Below the pieces are notes generated by a model. That model was not told the DNA's origin, did not search any database, and saw only the letters and a list, made by a program, of their open reading frames with translations. 64,000 nucleotides of DNA. It comes from Bacteroides sp. M10 (GTDB lineage Bacteria > Bacteroidota > Bacteroidia > Bacteroidales > Bacteroidaceae). A program made the position numbers and the translations under genes. Shown here piece by piece: positions 26,236 to 36,082 of the stretch; the stretch's first letter is position 1; each line of letters opens with the position of its first letter. Where the stretch lies: assembly GCF_014334015.1 (NCBI RefSeq), contig NZ_CP060488.1, forward strand, positions 633,501 through 697,500. The letters run 5' to 3'.

Positions 26236-28173
26236 ATGAACCTGAAAATGAATATACTTGCAGTAATATGTTTCTTTGGAATAACAATTACCGGTTGTAA
26301 TGATTCCGATGTAAAGTATGGCTATAATAATGATTATGAGATTGAAGATAACGGGAATGGTTCTTCGGAAGGCACCATATCGTATGAAACGTTGTTTGAT
26401 CCTATTCACGATGCAGGGCAATACACTTTTCCGGAAATGAAAAGAAAACCGGCACGTTATTGGTCATGCATTGATGCACTGGTAGGCTCTAACCGTAATG
26501 CTCCGGACTTGGATAGCAAGGGAGTACAGTATCATTTGCTTTGTCAGTCTATTGCCGGTTTGGTGAACAGAGCGGTAGACGAAGGGAAAAGTGATATAGG
26601 TATCTGGTTAAGAGATGAAGAACACAGGGATTCTTATGCGGTGGCATTGAACGGAGTTCAGGCAATGGATGTCACAGAGCAGGGATTACAAACCGGTACT
26701 GAATTAGCTGTCAACACTTACCCGGATGAGGACGGATTCAAAAGAAATGTACGACATCTATTCGAAGGATATGTATTGACGGATGTACGGAATAATCCGG
26801 AAAGCAGTATTGTAGCTTCAGTTGCCGCTCATGTACACAATTCTATCATAGTAGATGTACGCGACGAACAGACGTTTAAAAATGCAGGTTATGAGATGAA
26901 GTATGATGCCCGTAACAAAACAACCCGCAATGCTTGGGAAGAATTCAAGGATAAATGCAACAACGAAGGATTGGTATTGATGCCGGTCAATACGGGTGAA
27001 CTACGTGATTTTGCCATCCAACACGGATATTTTGTCATTAACTTAAATAGCAGTTATGCCGTACCTGACGGAGCAAACAAAGAACTACTGAAAGAGGTAC
27101 TTGCCTGGCTTGCTCCCGGTGCTCCCGTTTATGGTTGGGAACAGGTTATTCCTGAAGTGGATTTTGTAGGGCCAGCATCACTGACCGGACATATCTGGAT
27201 ACCTAATGACTGGAGCTATAATCTTGCATTTACCTCACTGGACTATAAGAATCGTCAGTCGGCCAATCTTGCCAAAGTAGTCAATCCCAAGAATATAGAC
27301 TATTCCTTGCATAAAAATTTCTATTCATTTTATCTAAGTGACGGAGATAATGTACAATGGATGATGAACCACTTTGTGGATGAGTATTATATGGATCCAA
27401 ACGCAGAATCCACGTATATGGGATTCGGTATTCCGGTCATCAACATAGCCATGCAGTCGCCGGACCAGTTTAAGGAGATTATGAATATGCAGAAATCAAA
27501 CTATACATTGATTGAAGCATTAGGAGGTGGATATATGTATATCGACACATTCGGGAAAGATGCGCCGGAAGGCCGTTCAGAGAGCTTGAAAAAGGCTGCT
27601 GCGAAAGTTGCTGCCAGCATGCGTCAACACCGAATTAAAGTATTGGGGTTACATGCGAGAGATTACACCAATGAAGAAGCTTGCAAAGAAGCCTACCAGG
27701 CATTTATCGATGCCAACGATCAACTGGAAGGTATTCTGGTTATCAGTCTGACGGGTTACGCAGATGGTGGAGGAAAAACATATTGGCTGACAAATAAAGA
27801 CGGACTCCACATACCTGTTATCACCGCCCATTATGCTTTATGGAACCATGAGGGTAACAATATGCGCAACGAAGGTTCTCCGGCGTATCTTGCCAGACTA
27901 ATGAAAGAGAGTGCCCAGACGAACGGACAGACATTCTCTGTCATTTCACTTCATGCATGGAGTAACTTCAATGATATGGGACAAAACCCAAGCGAAACTT
28001 CGGAAATGAACCCGCAGAACACAGGTAACCTGAAGGGAGCGAGTGCAGCCAAACTGGTAGAACGTCATCTGGGCGATGATTTTAAAGTGGTGTCTGTACA
28101 AGAGCTAATCTGGCGCATCCGGATGCAGTATTATCCGGAAGAGACCCAACAATATATTAATACTTTAAAATAA
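26236..28173 (+). CDS. GxGYxYP-type putative glycoside hydrolase lipoprotein
   Basis: A 645-residue lipoprotein (lipobox TITGC). After a linker rich in Asn, Asp and Gly come about 250 residues including YHLLCQSIAGLVNRA and SIVASVAAHVHNSIIVDVRDEQ. A second domain carries YSFYLSDGDNVQWMMNHF, IEALGGGYMYIDTFG and VISLTGYADGGGKTYW. The SDGDN block is typical of the GxGYxYP N- and C-domain proteins predicted to be glycosidases. The literal GxGYxYP signature was not found, so the assignment is by overall pattern. Sits between the GH92 and GH78 genes; activity unknown. Confidence 0.6.
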   Translation: MNLKMNILAVICFFGITITGCNDSDVKYGYNNDYEIEDNGNGSSEGTISYETLFDPIHDAGQYTFPEMKRKPARYWSCIDALVGSNRNAPDLDSKGVQYHLLCQSIAGLVNRAVDEGKSDIGIWLRDEEHRDSYAVALNGVQAMDVTEQGLQTGTELAVNTYPDEDGFKRNVRHLFEGYVLTDVRNNPESSIVASVAAHVHNSIIVDVRDEQTFKNAGYEMKYDARNKTTRNAWEEFKDKCNNEGLVLMPVNTGELRDFAIQHGYFVINLNSSYAVPDGANKELLKEVLAWLAPGAPVYGWEQVIPEVDFVGPASLTGHIWIPNDWSYNLAFTSLDYKNRQSANLAKVVNPKNIDYSLHKNFYSFYLSDGDNVQWMMNHFVDEYYMDPNAESTYMGFGIPVINIAMQSPDQFKEIMNMQKSNYTLIEALGGGYMYIDTFGKDAPEGRSESLKKAAAKVAASMRQHRIKVLGLHARDYTNEEACKEAYQAFIDANDQLEGILVISLTGYADGGGKTYWLTNKDGLHIPVITAHYALWNHEGNNMRNEGSPAYLARLMKESAQTNGQTFSVISLHAWSNFNDMGQNPSETSEMNPQNTGNLKGASAAKLVERHLGDDFKVVSVQELIWRIRMQYYPEETQQYINTLK

Positions 28174-28199
28174 AATCATTGAAAATAAAGAGTGAACTG

Positions 28200-30848
28200 A
28201 TGAAACGAATCGTTGTTATCCTTCTCGGCTCCTTGTATGGAATGGTAGGAATAGGAGCGCAGGAAGCCATGACACCTACCGACTTGCAATGCGAACATCT
28301 AGTAAATCCACTAGGAATAGATGCTACCCATCCACGTTTTTCCTGGAAACTCCAAAGTTCCCGGCAAGGAGTGACACAACATTCATACCGCATCATCGTA
28401 GGGACTGATTCTCTCGCTGTCGCTCAAGGTAAAGGAAATAGTTGGGATAGCGGAATAGTCGAATCAGATTGCACGCTATCCCACTATCAAGGAAACAAGC
28501 TCCTCCCCTTTACACGTTATTTCTGGAAAGTACAGGTAGAAGAGCAACCAGATACCCTTCAAACAAGTTCGAAAATACAGGCTTTCGAAACCGGTATGAT
28601 GAAAGTCGACAACTGGCAAGGAGCTTGGATCACCGACCGACAATCGAAAGAACATCACCCTGCACCTTATTTTCGTAAAGTTTTTCATTCGGGCAAACCT
28701 GTTAAGGTTGCCCGTGCCTATATAGCAGTAGGTGGTTTGTATGAACTCTTTCTTAATGGAGAAAAGGTTGGAAATCATAGGCTGGATCCTATGTTCACCC
28801 GATATGACCGGAGAATATTATATGTAACGTATGATGTAACATCTCATATCCGGAAAGGGAAAAACGCAATCGGCGTTATTTTGGGAAATGGTTGGTACAA
28901 TCACCAAGCATTGGGAGTATGGGGCTTCGCCGATGCTCCCTGGAGAAATCGTCCCACTTTCTGTTTAGATTTACGTCTCACTTACGATGACAATACTACG
29001 GAAGTCGTCTCTACCGGATTGGATTGGAGGACATCAGGGGGAAGCATCATCCGCAATAACATCTATACCGGTGAAAACCAAGATGCTAATAAGGCTCAAC
29101 CAGGATGGAACTCCGCAAATTTTGATGATTCGCAGTGGAACAATGTCAATCTTTGTTCTGCTCCGTCACAGAATATAGTGGCTCAACAGTTATATCCTAT
29201 CCGGAATGTAGAAACAATCCCGGCACAATACATGAATAAATTGAATGATTCACTCTATGTATTCGATTTGGGAAGAAATATAGCAGGAGTTACACAACTG
29301 AAAATTGAAGGAAAAGCAGGAACGATTGTCCGGCTGATACATGCCGAACGGCTCTCACCAAACGGCAGAGTAGATTTGGGGCGTATCAGCAATTTCCATC
29401 GTCCGACGGATGAAGAGGATTTATTTCAAACCGATACTTATATCCTTTCCGGAAAAGGGAAAGACACCTTTATGCCTAAATTCAATTATAAAGGATTCAG
29501 GTATGTGGAAGTGTCATGTAGTGAGCCGACGGAATTAAAGAAAGAATGCCTGACCGGTTATTTCATGCATAATGATGTACCGGAAGTAGGAAATGTAACT
29601 ACCTCCGATCCAATCATTAATAAAATATGGAAGGCTACAAATGTATCTTATCTTTCTAATTTATTCGGATATCCTACCGATTGCCCACAAAGGGAAAAGA
29701 ACGGTTGGACAGGAGACGGACATCTGGGAATAGAAGCAGGATTGTATAACTATGACGCACTGACTATCTATGAAAAGTGGCTTGCAGATCATCGGGATGA
29801 ACAACAACCCAACGGGGTTCTCCCTGATATTATTCCGACATCGGGATGGGGATATGGAACAGAGAACGGACTTGACTGGACAAGTACAATCGCACTTATT
29901 CCCTGGAATGTCTATTTATTCTATGGAGACAGTAAACTACTGGAAGACTGTTACGAAAACATCAAAAGGTATGTAGATTATGTAGATCGTAATAGTCCGC
30001 AATATTTAAGTGATTGGGGACGCGGAGACTGGGTGCCTGTCAAAACACTATCATCCAAAGAACTAACTTCTTCCGTTTATTATTATGTAGATACCAACAT
30101 ATTGGCACATGCGGCCAAGCTATTCGGGAAACAGGATGACTACGAAAAATACACTGCTTTAGCTGAAAATATCAAAGAAGCGATTAACAAGAAATACCTG
30201 AACCGGGATACTGGCATATATGCCGGAGGCAGTCAGACAGAATTAAGTGTTCCACTTATGTGGGGAGTGGTTCCGGAAGATATGAAAGCCAAAGTAGCCG
30301 CAAATCTTGCGAACAAAGTACAGAAAGACGGATGTCATGTAGATGTAGGAGTATTAGGCTGCAAAGCATTGTTGAATGCTTTAAGTGAAAATGGTTATGC
30401 CGATCTGGCTTTTCAGGTGGCTGCTCAAAAAGACTATCCTTCCTGGGGATGGTGGATTAGCAACGGAGCAACGGCACTGGTAGAGAACTGGGATTACCAA
30501 GGCGCAGGTGAATTTTCAGATAATCACATGATGTTCGGAGAGATTGGAGCATGGTTCTATAAAGCTTTAGGAGGAATCAAACCGGACTCCAAACACCCTG
30601 GATTCAGACATATTCTTCTTGCCCCCCATTTTGTAAAAGGGCTAAATTACGCCAACATCAGTTATCAATCGCCAAGTGGTCTGATTGTTTCCAATTGGAA
30701 ACGTAAAGGGAAAAAGATAATTTATGAAGTGACAATTCCTGCTAACTGTACAGCAACATTCACAATGCCTGCTAATATAAAAGACAGTCGTACGGTTGCT
30801 TTGGAATCAGGCACACATGTCTTTGAATTACAAACTACTGCAAAATGA
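28200..30848 (+). CDS. GH78 alpha-L-rhamnosidase
   Basis: Removes terminal alpha-L-rhamnose by inversion. The 882-residue product from the ATG at 28200 has a signal peptide ending GIGAQ. It then has the N-terminal fibronectin-like domain (PTDLQCEHLVNPLGIDATHPRFSW in outline) and beta-sandwich domains with LFLNGEKVGNHRLDPMFTRYD. The (alpha/alpha)6 catalytic domain has the signature YPTDCPQREKNGWTGDGHLG. Later PDIIPTSGWGYG and the sugar-site block YPSWGWWISNGATALVENW complete the family pattern. A TTG 21 bp upstream in frame is less likely. Last gene of the SusC-led operon, followed by a strong terminator. Confidence 0.93.
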   Translation: MKRIVVILLGSLYGMVGIGAQEAMTPTDLQCEHLVNPLGIDATHPRFSWKLQSSRQGVTQHSYRIIVGTDSLAVAQGKGNSWDSGIVESDCTLSHYQGNKLLPFTRYFWKVQVEEQPDTLQTSSKIQAFETGMMKVDNWQGAWITDRQSKEHHPAPYFRKVFHSGKPVKVARAYIAVGGLYELFLNGEKVGNHRLDPMFTRYDRRILYVTYDVTSHIRKGKNAIGVILGNGWYNHQALGVWGFADAPWRNRPTFCLDLRLTYDDNTTEVVSTGLDWRTSGGSIIRNNIYTGENQDANKAQPGWNSANFDDSQWNNVNLCSAPSQNIVAQQLYPIRNVETIPAQYMNKLNDSLYVFDLGRNIAGVTQLKIEGKAGTIVRLIHAERLSPNGRVDLGRISNFHRPTDEEDLFQTDTYILSGKGKDTFMPKFNYKGFRYVEVSCSEPTELKKECLTGYFMHNDVPEVGNVTTSDPIINKIWKATNVSYLSNLFGYPTDCPQREKNGWTGDGHLGIEAGLYNYDALTIYEKWLADHRDEQQPNGVLPDIIPTSGWGYGTENGLDWTSTIALIPWNVYLFYGDSKLLEDCYENIKRYVDYVDRNSPQYLSDWGRGDWVPVKTLSSKELTSSVYYYVDTNILAHAAKLFGKQDDYEKYTALAENIKEAINKKYLNRDTGIYAGGSQTELSVPLMWGVVPEDMKAKVAANLANKVQKDGCHVDVGVLGCKALLNALSENGYADLAFQVAAQKDYPSWGWWISNGATALVENWDYQGAGEFSDNHMMFGEIGAWFYKALGGIKPDSKHPGFRHILLAPHFVKGLNYANISYQSPSGLIVSNWKRKGKKIIYEVTIPANCTATFTMPANIKDSRTVALESGTHVFELQTTAK

Positions 30849-30857
30849 ATCAAGAGA

Positions 30858-30891
30858 ATAATAAAGGCATGTTGATTCATGCCTTTATTAT
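30858..30891 (+). terminator. Terminator of the SusC-led PUL operon
   Basis: ATAATAAAGGCAT (30858-30870) pairs perfectly with ATGCCTTTATTAT (30879-30891) around an 8-base loop, just 10 bp after the GH78 stop. It separates the operon from the second GH92 unit. Confidence 0.75.
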
Positions 30892-30916
30892 CTTATTTCC
30901 TCCCTACAGGGCGGAC

Positions 30917-31107
30917 GCATAGTCAATGGCAATATCAAGCCGGTCTTTAAACATGCGACTTTTATAGGCAAAGTCATTGTATGAGGTTCTGTTTTCAATC
31001 GAATTTTCGTCTCTCTGAAATTTTAAGCCTTGAGCACATACATGGTTCGACAAAAAAAGGACACTAATACAAATAATAACAGTAAGGTATATTTGTCTAT
31101 TTCACAT
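30917..31107 (-). pseudogene. Truncated, dead 5' fragment of the Kelch regulator gene
   Basis: The minus strand from the ATG at 31105-31107 matches the first 64 codons of the regulator at 14961. Codon 2 is TGA where the intact gene has TGG, and after codon 64 the similarity stops. The promoter is also deleted. The remaining codons are still close to the parent (for example LFLSNH and CAQGLKFQRDENSIENRTSY), so the duplication is fairly recent or under constraint as DNA. Confidence 0.88.
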
Positions 31108-31157
31108 AGATAGTTGAATAACATAGTAAAAAAACACTTTTGCGATAGTTTCTTTAG

Positions 31158-31227
31158 CGGGGTTAATAAAAAAAGCGCCTATTAGCCATCGCATTAACCA
31201 CGATTTTAACCACGACCTTAACCACGA
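31158..31227 (+). promoter_or_regulatory. Second copy of the tandem TTAACC operator
   Basis: Repeats start at 31182 (TTAGCCATCG), 31194, 31206 and 31218; the last three are identical TTAACCACGA units with exact 12-bp spacing. The inverted half CGGGGTTAA is at 31158-31166, again 24 bp before the first direct repeat, as in copy A. Preserved spacing and even cleaner repeats than copy A point to continued use. Confidence 0.72.
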
Positions 31228-31232
31228 AGCTA

Positions 31233-31240
31233 TACTTTTG
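31233..31240 (+). promoter_or_regulatory. -7 box of the second GH92 gene
   Basis: TACTTTTG, identical to the SusC promoter box and 5 bp after the last operator repeat. The leader to the ATG at 31330 is about 85 bases. Confidence 0.65.
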
Positions 31241-31329
31241 TCATGTCTCAACCCGTTGGAACATTCAACGTTGGCAACACATGAAAACGCTGTGATTACT
31301 TCGCAAGCTATAAACTCAAAAAGAAAATT

Positions 31330-33612
31330 ATGAAGAAATGTTGGTTATTATTTTTAGTGCTTAGCTGCACGCTTCTTGCCCAGTCCAAAGACTGGACACA
31401 ATACGTTAATCCGTTAATGGGAACACAATCATCTTTTGAATTATCAACAGGTAACACCTACCCTGCCATTGCCCGCCCTTGGGGAATGAATTTCTGGACG
31501 CCACAGACCGGAAAAATGGGAGACGGATGGCAATATGTCTATACAGCCAATAAAATCCGTGGATTCAAACAAACTCATCAGCCCAGCCCATGGATAAACG
31601 ATTACGGACAGTTCTCCATTATGCCGATGGTGGGTAAACCTGAATTCGACGAAGAAAAGCGGGCTAGCTGGTTCGGACACAAAGGAGAAGAAGCAACTCC
31701 TTATTACTACAAGGTGTATCTGGCCGAATACGATATTGTCACGGAGATGTCTCCGACCGAACGTGCTGTTCTCTTCCGGTTCACTTTCCCGGAAAACGAA
31801 CATTCGTATATTGCAGTCGATGCATTTGACAAAGGTTCTTTTATTCAGATTATCCCAGAAGAAAACAAAATTATTGGTTATAGTACACGAAATAGCGGAG
31901 GAGTTCCCGAAAACTTCAAGAACTATTTCATTATTCAATTCGATAAGCCTTTCACCTATAAAGCCACTGTGAATAATGGAAGTATTCAAGAAAATGCAAC
32001 CGAACAGACTACTGACCATGCAGGAGCCATTATAGGCTTTAAAACTCAACGTGGAGAACAAGTACACGCACGCATCGCTTCTTCCTTTATCAGCTTCGAA
32101 CAGGCTACAAGGAATATGAAAGAATTAGGAAATGACAATCTGGAGCAGATAAAACAAAAGGGACAGAAAGCATGGAACCAGGTACTGGGAAAAATCGAAG
32201 TGGAAGGAAGAAACCTCGATCAATACCGCACTTTCTACTCCTGCTTATACCGTTCGTTACTTTTCCCCCGAAAATTCTACGAACTGGACGAAGCCGGAAA
32301 ACCTGTTCATTACAGCCCTTATAACGGGCAAGTTCTACCGGGATATATGTTTACCGACACCGGATTTTGGGATACCTTCCGGTGTCTTTTCCCATTACTG
32401 AATCTGATGTATCCGTCGATGAATAAAGAAATGCAGGAAGGGCTCATCAATACCTACAAAGAAAGCGGATTCTTCCCCGAATGGGCCAGCCCCGGACACA
32501 GAGACTGCATGATAGGAAATAATTCGGCTTCCGTACTGGCAGATGCTTATTTAAAAGGTATTAAAGTAGAAGATGTGAAAACCTTGTACGAAGGGTTAAT
32601 ACACGGAACAAAGAGCGTACATCCCACCGTATCTTCCACAGGAAGACGCGGATACGAATATTATAATAAGCTGGGCTATGTCCCTTATGACGTAAAAATC
32701 AATGAAAACACTGCCAGAACTTTGGAGTATGCCTACAACGACTGGTGTATCTATCAATTAGCCAAAGAATTAAAGCGACCGGAAAAAGAAATACAGCTCT
32801 TTGCCAAACGGGCAATGAACTATAAGAATGTATTCGATAAAGACTCCAAGCTCATGCGAGGAAAAAATGAAGATGGAACATTCCAATCTCCATTTTCACC
32901 ATTGAAATGGGGAGATGCATTTACCGAAGGAAACAGCTGGCACTACTCATGGTCTGTATTCCACGATCCACAAGGATTAATTGACTTAATGGGAGGAAAA
33001 GATATGTTTATCACTATGCTGGACTCTGTATTCTCCGTACCTCCTGTCTTTGATGAAAGTTATTACGGGCAGGTTATTCATGAGATTCGTGAAATGACAA
33101 TCATGAATATGGGGAATTACGCGCATGGCAACCAACCAATCCAACACATGATCTACCTATACAACTATGCCGGCCAACCCTGGAAAGCGCAGTATTGGCT
33201 ACGCCAGGTCATGGATAAAATGTACACACCGGGACCTGACGGATATTGTGGAGATGAAGATAACGGGCAGACTTCGGCATGGTATGTTTTCTCCGCATTA
33301 GGTTTTTACCCCGTATGTCCGGGAACCGACGAATATGTCGTTGGAGCTCCTCTTTTTAAAAAAGCAACCTTACATCTTGAAAACGGTAACAGCCTCATCA
33401 TCCAGGCAACCGACAACAACAAGAAGAATATGTATATTCAAACAATGAATCTGAACGGCACAGAATATAAAAAGAACTATCTACGCCATGAAGACTTATT
33501 AAAAGGAGGAAACATCAACTTCCAAATGGGAAGTCAGCCCAATTTAAACAGAGGAACAGAAGAGGAAAGTTTTCCTTACTCCTTCTCTAAAGTCCTAAAA
33601 AAGATTCGTTAA
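31330..33612 (+). CDS. GH92 exo-alpha-mannosidase, separately promoted PUL member
   Basis: A 760-residue secreted enzyme with a signal peptide (likely cleaved after LLAQ). It has the canonical GH92 run: YVNPLMGTQSSFELSTGNTYPAIARPWGMN in outline, FTDTGFWDTFRCLFPLL, GNNSASVLADAYLKGI, FTEGNSWHYSW with the catalytic-acid Glu, and CGDEDNGQTSAWYVFSALGFYPVCPG. All key motifs are standard, so activity is expected. It is not part of the SusC operon: a terminator and a duplicated promoter separate them. The same operators suggest it is switched on together with that operon. Confidence 0.94.
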   Translation: MKKCWLLFLVLSCTLLAQSKDWTQYVNPLMGTQSSFELSTGNTYPAIARPWGMNFWTPQTGKMGDGWQYVYTANKIRGFKQTHQPSPWINDYGQFSIMPMVGKPEFDEEKRASWFGHKGEEATPYYYKVYLAEYDIVTEMSPTERAVLFRFTFPENEHSYIAVDAFDKGSFIQIIPEENKIIGYSTRNSGGVPENFKNYFIIQFDKPFTYKATVNNGSIQENATEQTTDHAGAIIGFKTQRGEQVHARIASSFISFEQATRNMKELGNDNLEQIKQKGQKAWNQVLGKIEVEGRNLDQYRTFYSCLYRSLLFPRKFYELDEAGKPVHYSPYNGQVLPGYMFTDTGFWDTFRCLFPLLNLMYPSMNKEMQEGLINTYKESGFFPEWASPGHRDCMIGNNSASVLADAYLKGIKVEDVKTLYEGLIHGTKSVHPTVSSTGRRGYEYYNKLGYVPYDVKINENTARTLEYAYNDWCIYQLAKELKRPEKEIQLFAKRAMNYKNVFDKDSKLMRGKNEDGTFQSPFSPLKWGDAFTEGNSWHYSWSVFHDPQGLIDLMGGKDMFITMLDSVFSVPPVFDESYYGQVIHEIREMTIMNMGNYAHGNQPIQHMIYLYNYAGQPWKAQYWLRQVMDKMYTPGPDGYCGDEDNGQTSAWYVFSALGFYPVCPGTDEYVVGAPLFKKATLHLENGNSLIIQATDNNKKNMYIQTMNLNGTEYKKNYLRHEDLLKGGNINFQMGSQPNLNRGTEEESFPYSFSKVLKKIR

Positions 33613-33659
33613 ATTCATAAAAAACAAGGGACTGTTTAATTAAGTTTCATGTTGATAAG

Positions 33660-33700
33660 TTTGCCTCTATTATGGAAATCCATAGCAGAGGCAAATTTTA
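33660..33700 (+). terminator. Terminator of the second GH92 unit
   Basis: TTTGCCTCT (33660-33668) pairs with AGAGGCAAA (33687-33695), with an inner TATGGA/TCCATA stem, followed by TTTTA. It marks the right border of the PUL. Confidence 0.75.
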
Positions 33701-33827
33701 TTCTTCAAGACTTATTAGGGGATATTCATTAAAAGGAAAAAATGATCTCCTTATTCATCAACGTTTCAAAATCAGGAAAAGATAGATGAGCCACACACCT
33801 TATAGCAACACGTATGCTACTTATCTC

Positions 33828-35585
33828 TTAAGAAAGAGTTACTTCTTCCAATAAGGCAAGCTCCCAACTACGCCAAACAATCGTTATTAACTTCAGCCCA
33901 CCTTTTGCTCTGGCTTCTGCCACCAGTTCGTCTTCGCTATAACGAAGCAACTGCCCACGTGCCTCATCGGCAAGGACACGTATTTCTTTTTCCGAAGCAC
34001 CGGCTTTTGCATATTTCACCTCAAGCAGATAAGTGAAAGGAGGCAATACAGGAACCGACGGACTAGGTCTGAATAAGAAGTCTGCAAAGCCTTTATTCAA
34101 TTCGTATTCCGGATAGAGCTGGTAATAACGATACATTCCTAAGTACGCAAGCAAGAAACCTTTAATATGCGCTTCACCTTCAATATATTCACGAATACGA
34201 CTTTGCTCACGAACAGCGTCGGCAATAAAATCGAACAAAGGTTTCCAGTCCCCCCTGAAAGCCATATTCTCAAATAAAGCACTCATCTTGTTCATATCAA
34301 TTTTAAAGATACCGTGCTTGATGTAGCCTTGTATCAAGAAATTAAATAGCTGCTCTCTTACAACTAAATTCGGCACATGCAAAATAGGTCTTCCCACCAT
34401 ATCTACACCTTTAATGGAGAGAAGCCCGAAATAGAATAGCAAAGACTTGAAGTTACTAGGATCCGTCATCTCCAATGCAGAAAAATGAGTAACGATGTCA
34501 GTAGTAATCTCTCCCTGCTCGGCTATCTCTTTTATAACGGAAAAATTCTCTCCCAATCCGTGATCGAGCTTTATCAAGTATGTCAGTTTGTTGAAGTCGG
34601 TACGAATATTGGGGTCTACAATTTCTTTAGGCTTTTTATGATGAAGTACAAAAGATTTCAGAAAATAAAGAGTCATATCGGAATTAAACATACACTGCTC
34701 CAATGTATCTTCACTAAAGCAATAATTGTCATAATTAGGTTTCATCATGGCAACTATTTCATCTATAGATTCTTCAAGTACTCCCTCCTCTTTATAATAT
34801 GTCAGCATTTCACGCAATTCCTTCTCACTAAAGCCAACCAAATCATTAAACCAAGGATCAGTCGTTATATTAGTTCCGATATTAAATCCACTTGTGACAT
34901 CATCCATCGTCACCGGACTCACCCCGGTAATAAACAACCGTTCAAGGGCAGCCCCTGTTCCTGTTGTAGCGGATTTTATCACGTTAAAGAAGCCACGAAT
35001 GAAACCTTCACCATGCGTTGCTTTTCTATAAAACTCGGTACCGTAGGTTGAAAGAATGGTATTGGTGAAATTATCGTATTCATCAATAAGCAAATAAATG
35101 CGGAGATTTCCTTTACGGCTAGCATAGGTACTGATTGCCGATAAAAAAGCACCGGGGTCTTTTTGTGTACCTTCATCCAGAATCTCCCAGATTTCTTTTC
35201 CAAGCAAACGCTCGTATTTGTACACGAAGTCCTTCAGCTTGTTACAGCAATGAAGTTTAAACGATTGTTCAACCTCATTGACATTAGAACTCACTTCTGA
35301 AAAGTTAAACCGCATAATGAGAAACTGATTGTGAAGTTTCGTCGGATGCTGGCCTATGTATAACTGACCAAACAGTTCATCAAACTGCTCTGCGTAATTT
35401 ACATCATAATAAGTTTCTAACATTGCCAAAGTCAGACTCTTCCCAAATCTACGGGGACGTATCAGAAATAGATAAGGCGGTTGCATTTCTATTTTTTCAA
35501 TGAACATCGTCTTATCCACATAATAATAATTTTGTTTCCGGATTCGACCAAAATCAGTTATTCCATAAGGTATTTGTTTCATCAT
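33828..35585 (-). CDS. AAA-ATPase-like protein with C-terminal PD-(D/E)XK nuclease-type domain
   Basis: 585 residues of a family common in Bacteroidota whose function is not settled. The N-terminal part has IPYGITDFGRIRKQNYYYVDKT, cut by the P-loop RPRRFGKSLTLAML (about residues 42-55). The Walker B-like block is YLLIDEYDNF and the sensor-like stretch is LFITGVSPVT. The C-terminal domain ends with FADFLFRPSP and YLLEVKYAK, where the Glu-Val-Lys fits the ExK of PD-(D/E)XK nucleases. Met1 or Met2 may be the start. It follows an XRE regulator gene by 47 bp in the same direction. Such pairs are widespread and variable; defence or self-DNA roles have been guessed but not shown. Confidence 0.85.
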   Translation of the reverse strand: MMKQIPYGITDFGRIRKQNYYYVDKTMFIEKIEMQPPYLFLIRPRRFGKSLTLAMLETYYDVNYAEQFDELFGQLYIGQHPTKLHNQFLIMRFNFSEVSSNVNEVEQSFKLHCCNKLKDFVYKYERLLGKEIWEILDEGTQKDPGAFLSAISTYASRKGNLRIYLLIDEYDNFTNTILSTYGTEFYRKATHGEGFIRGFFNVIKSATTGTGAALERLFITGVSPVTMDDVTSGFNIGTNITTDPWFNDLVGFSEKELREMLTYYKEEGVLEESIDEIVAMMKPNYDNYCFSEDTLEQCMFNSDMTLYFLKSFVLHHKKPKEIVDPNIRTDFNKLTYLIKLDHGLGENFSVIKEIAEQGEITTDIVTHFSALEMTDPSNFKSLLFYFGLLSIKGVDMVGRPILHVPNLVVREQLFNFLIQGYIKHGIFKIDMNKMSALFENMAFRGDWKPLFDFIADAVREQSRIREYIEGEAHIKGFLLAYLGMYRYYQLYPEYELNKGFADFLFRPSPSVPVLPPFTYLLEVKYAKAGASEKEIRVLADEARGQLLRYSEDELVAEARAKGGLKLITIVWRSWELALLEEVTLS

Positions 35586-35632
35586 ATTGCGATTCCTTTC
35601 AGTTTGCGATTCCTTTCAATTTATCTGTTTTT

Positions 35633-36082
35633 TTATTTCTGCAGACTTTCTTCAATATGCTGCAAACGACGTTCTAAAGCGGCATACTTTTCATCCTTTT
35701 CTTTTAAAAGACGCTCATAAAGTTCGGTGATTTTGTCGATAGGATTGAAATTGTTAACTCGATTGTCCTCACCAACTTCATCAACAAATCCAATATTAGC
35801 ATTTGTGGCTGCATTACCATTATTTGTAATATTCTCAAACACCACCGTCTGTGCATCCTCCTCCAAAGTCTTGAGATAATCGAAAGGCACATTCAACGCC
35901 CGTGCAAAGCGTTGCAACATTTCATCATCAATCACTCTCATCTTCTCATATTTAGAAACAGCAGGCTGTGAGAGATGTACTAATTCACTCAAACCCTCCT
36001 GGTTCATATTCTTTTCAACACGGGTACGACGTATATTGCGTCCGTGATGGACTCTCCCAATAATCAAATCTTCTGTTTCCAT
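35633..36082 (-). CDS. XRE-family helix-turn-helix regulator with coiled-coil tail
   Basis: 149 residues from the ATG at 36082. Residues of about 15-72 are a Cro/CI-type HTH (IRRTRVEKNMNQEGLSELVH, SQPAVSKYEKM, ARALNVPFDYL). The middle is Asn-rich and acidic, and the end (about 112-149) is a heptad-like coil, ITELYERLLKEKDEKYAALE and onwards, that probably gives dimers. The longer frame upstream has no support. It likely autoregulates the two-gene unit with the AAA/nuclease-like gene downstream. Confidence 0.85.
   Translation of the reverse strand: METEDLIIGRVHHGRNIRRTRVEKNMNQEGLSELVHLSQPAVSKYEKMRVIDDEMLQRFARALNVPFDYLKTLEEDAQTVVFENITNNGNAATNANIGFVDEVGEDNRVNNFNPIDKITELYERLLKEKDEKYAALERRLQHIEESLQK

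Larger units (their letters stand above)
30917..31292. repeat. Copy B of the duplicated regulator-5'-end and promoter segment
   Basis: Counterpart of 14771-15192. It keeps the operator repeats, the SusC-type -7 box and the leader with TCAACGTTGGCAACACATGA, but lacks the 46 bp that hold the regulator's own -7 box. It now lies directly before a GH92 gene instead of a SusC gene. Limited similarity may extend a few bases further left. Confidence 0.9.

Noticed and set aside
30917..31107. Functional second copy of the regulator
   Set aside because: Nonsense codon at position 2, similarity ends after 64 codons and the promoter is deleted.
33828..36082. Integrated mobile element or prophage
   Set aside because: No integrase, transposase, flanking direct repeats or structural genes were found around it.
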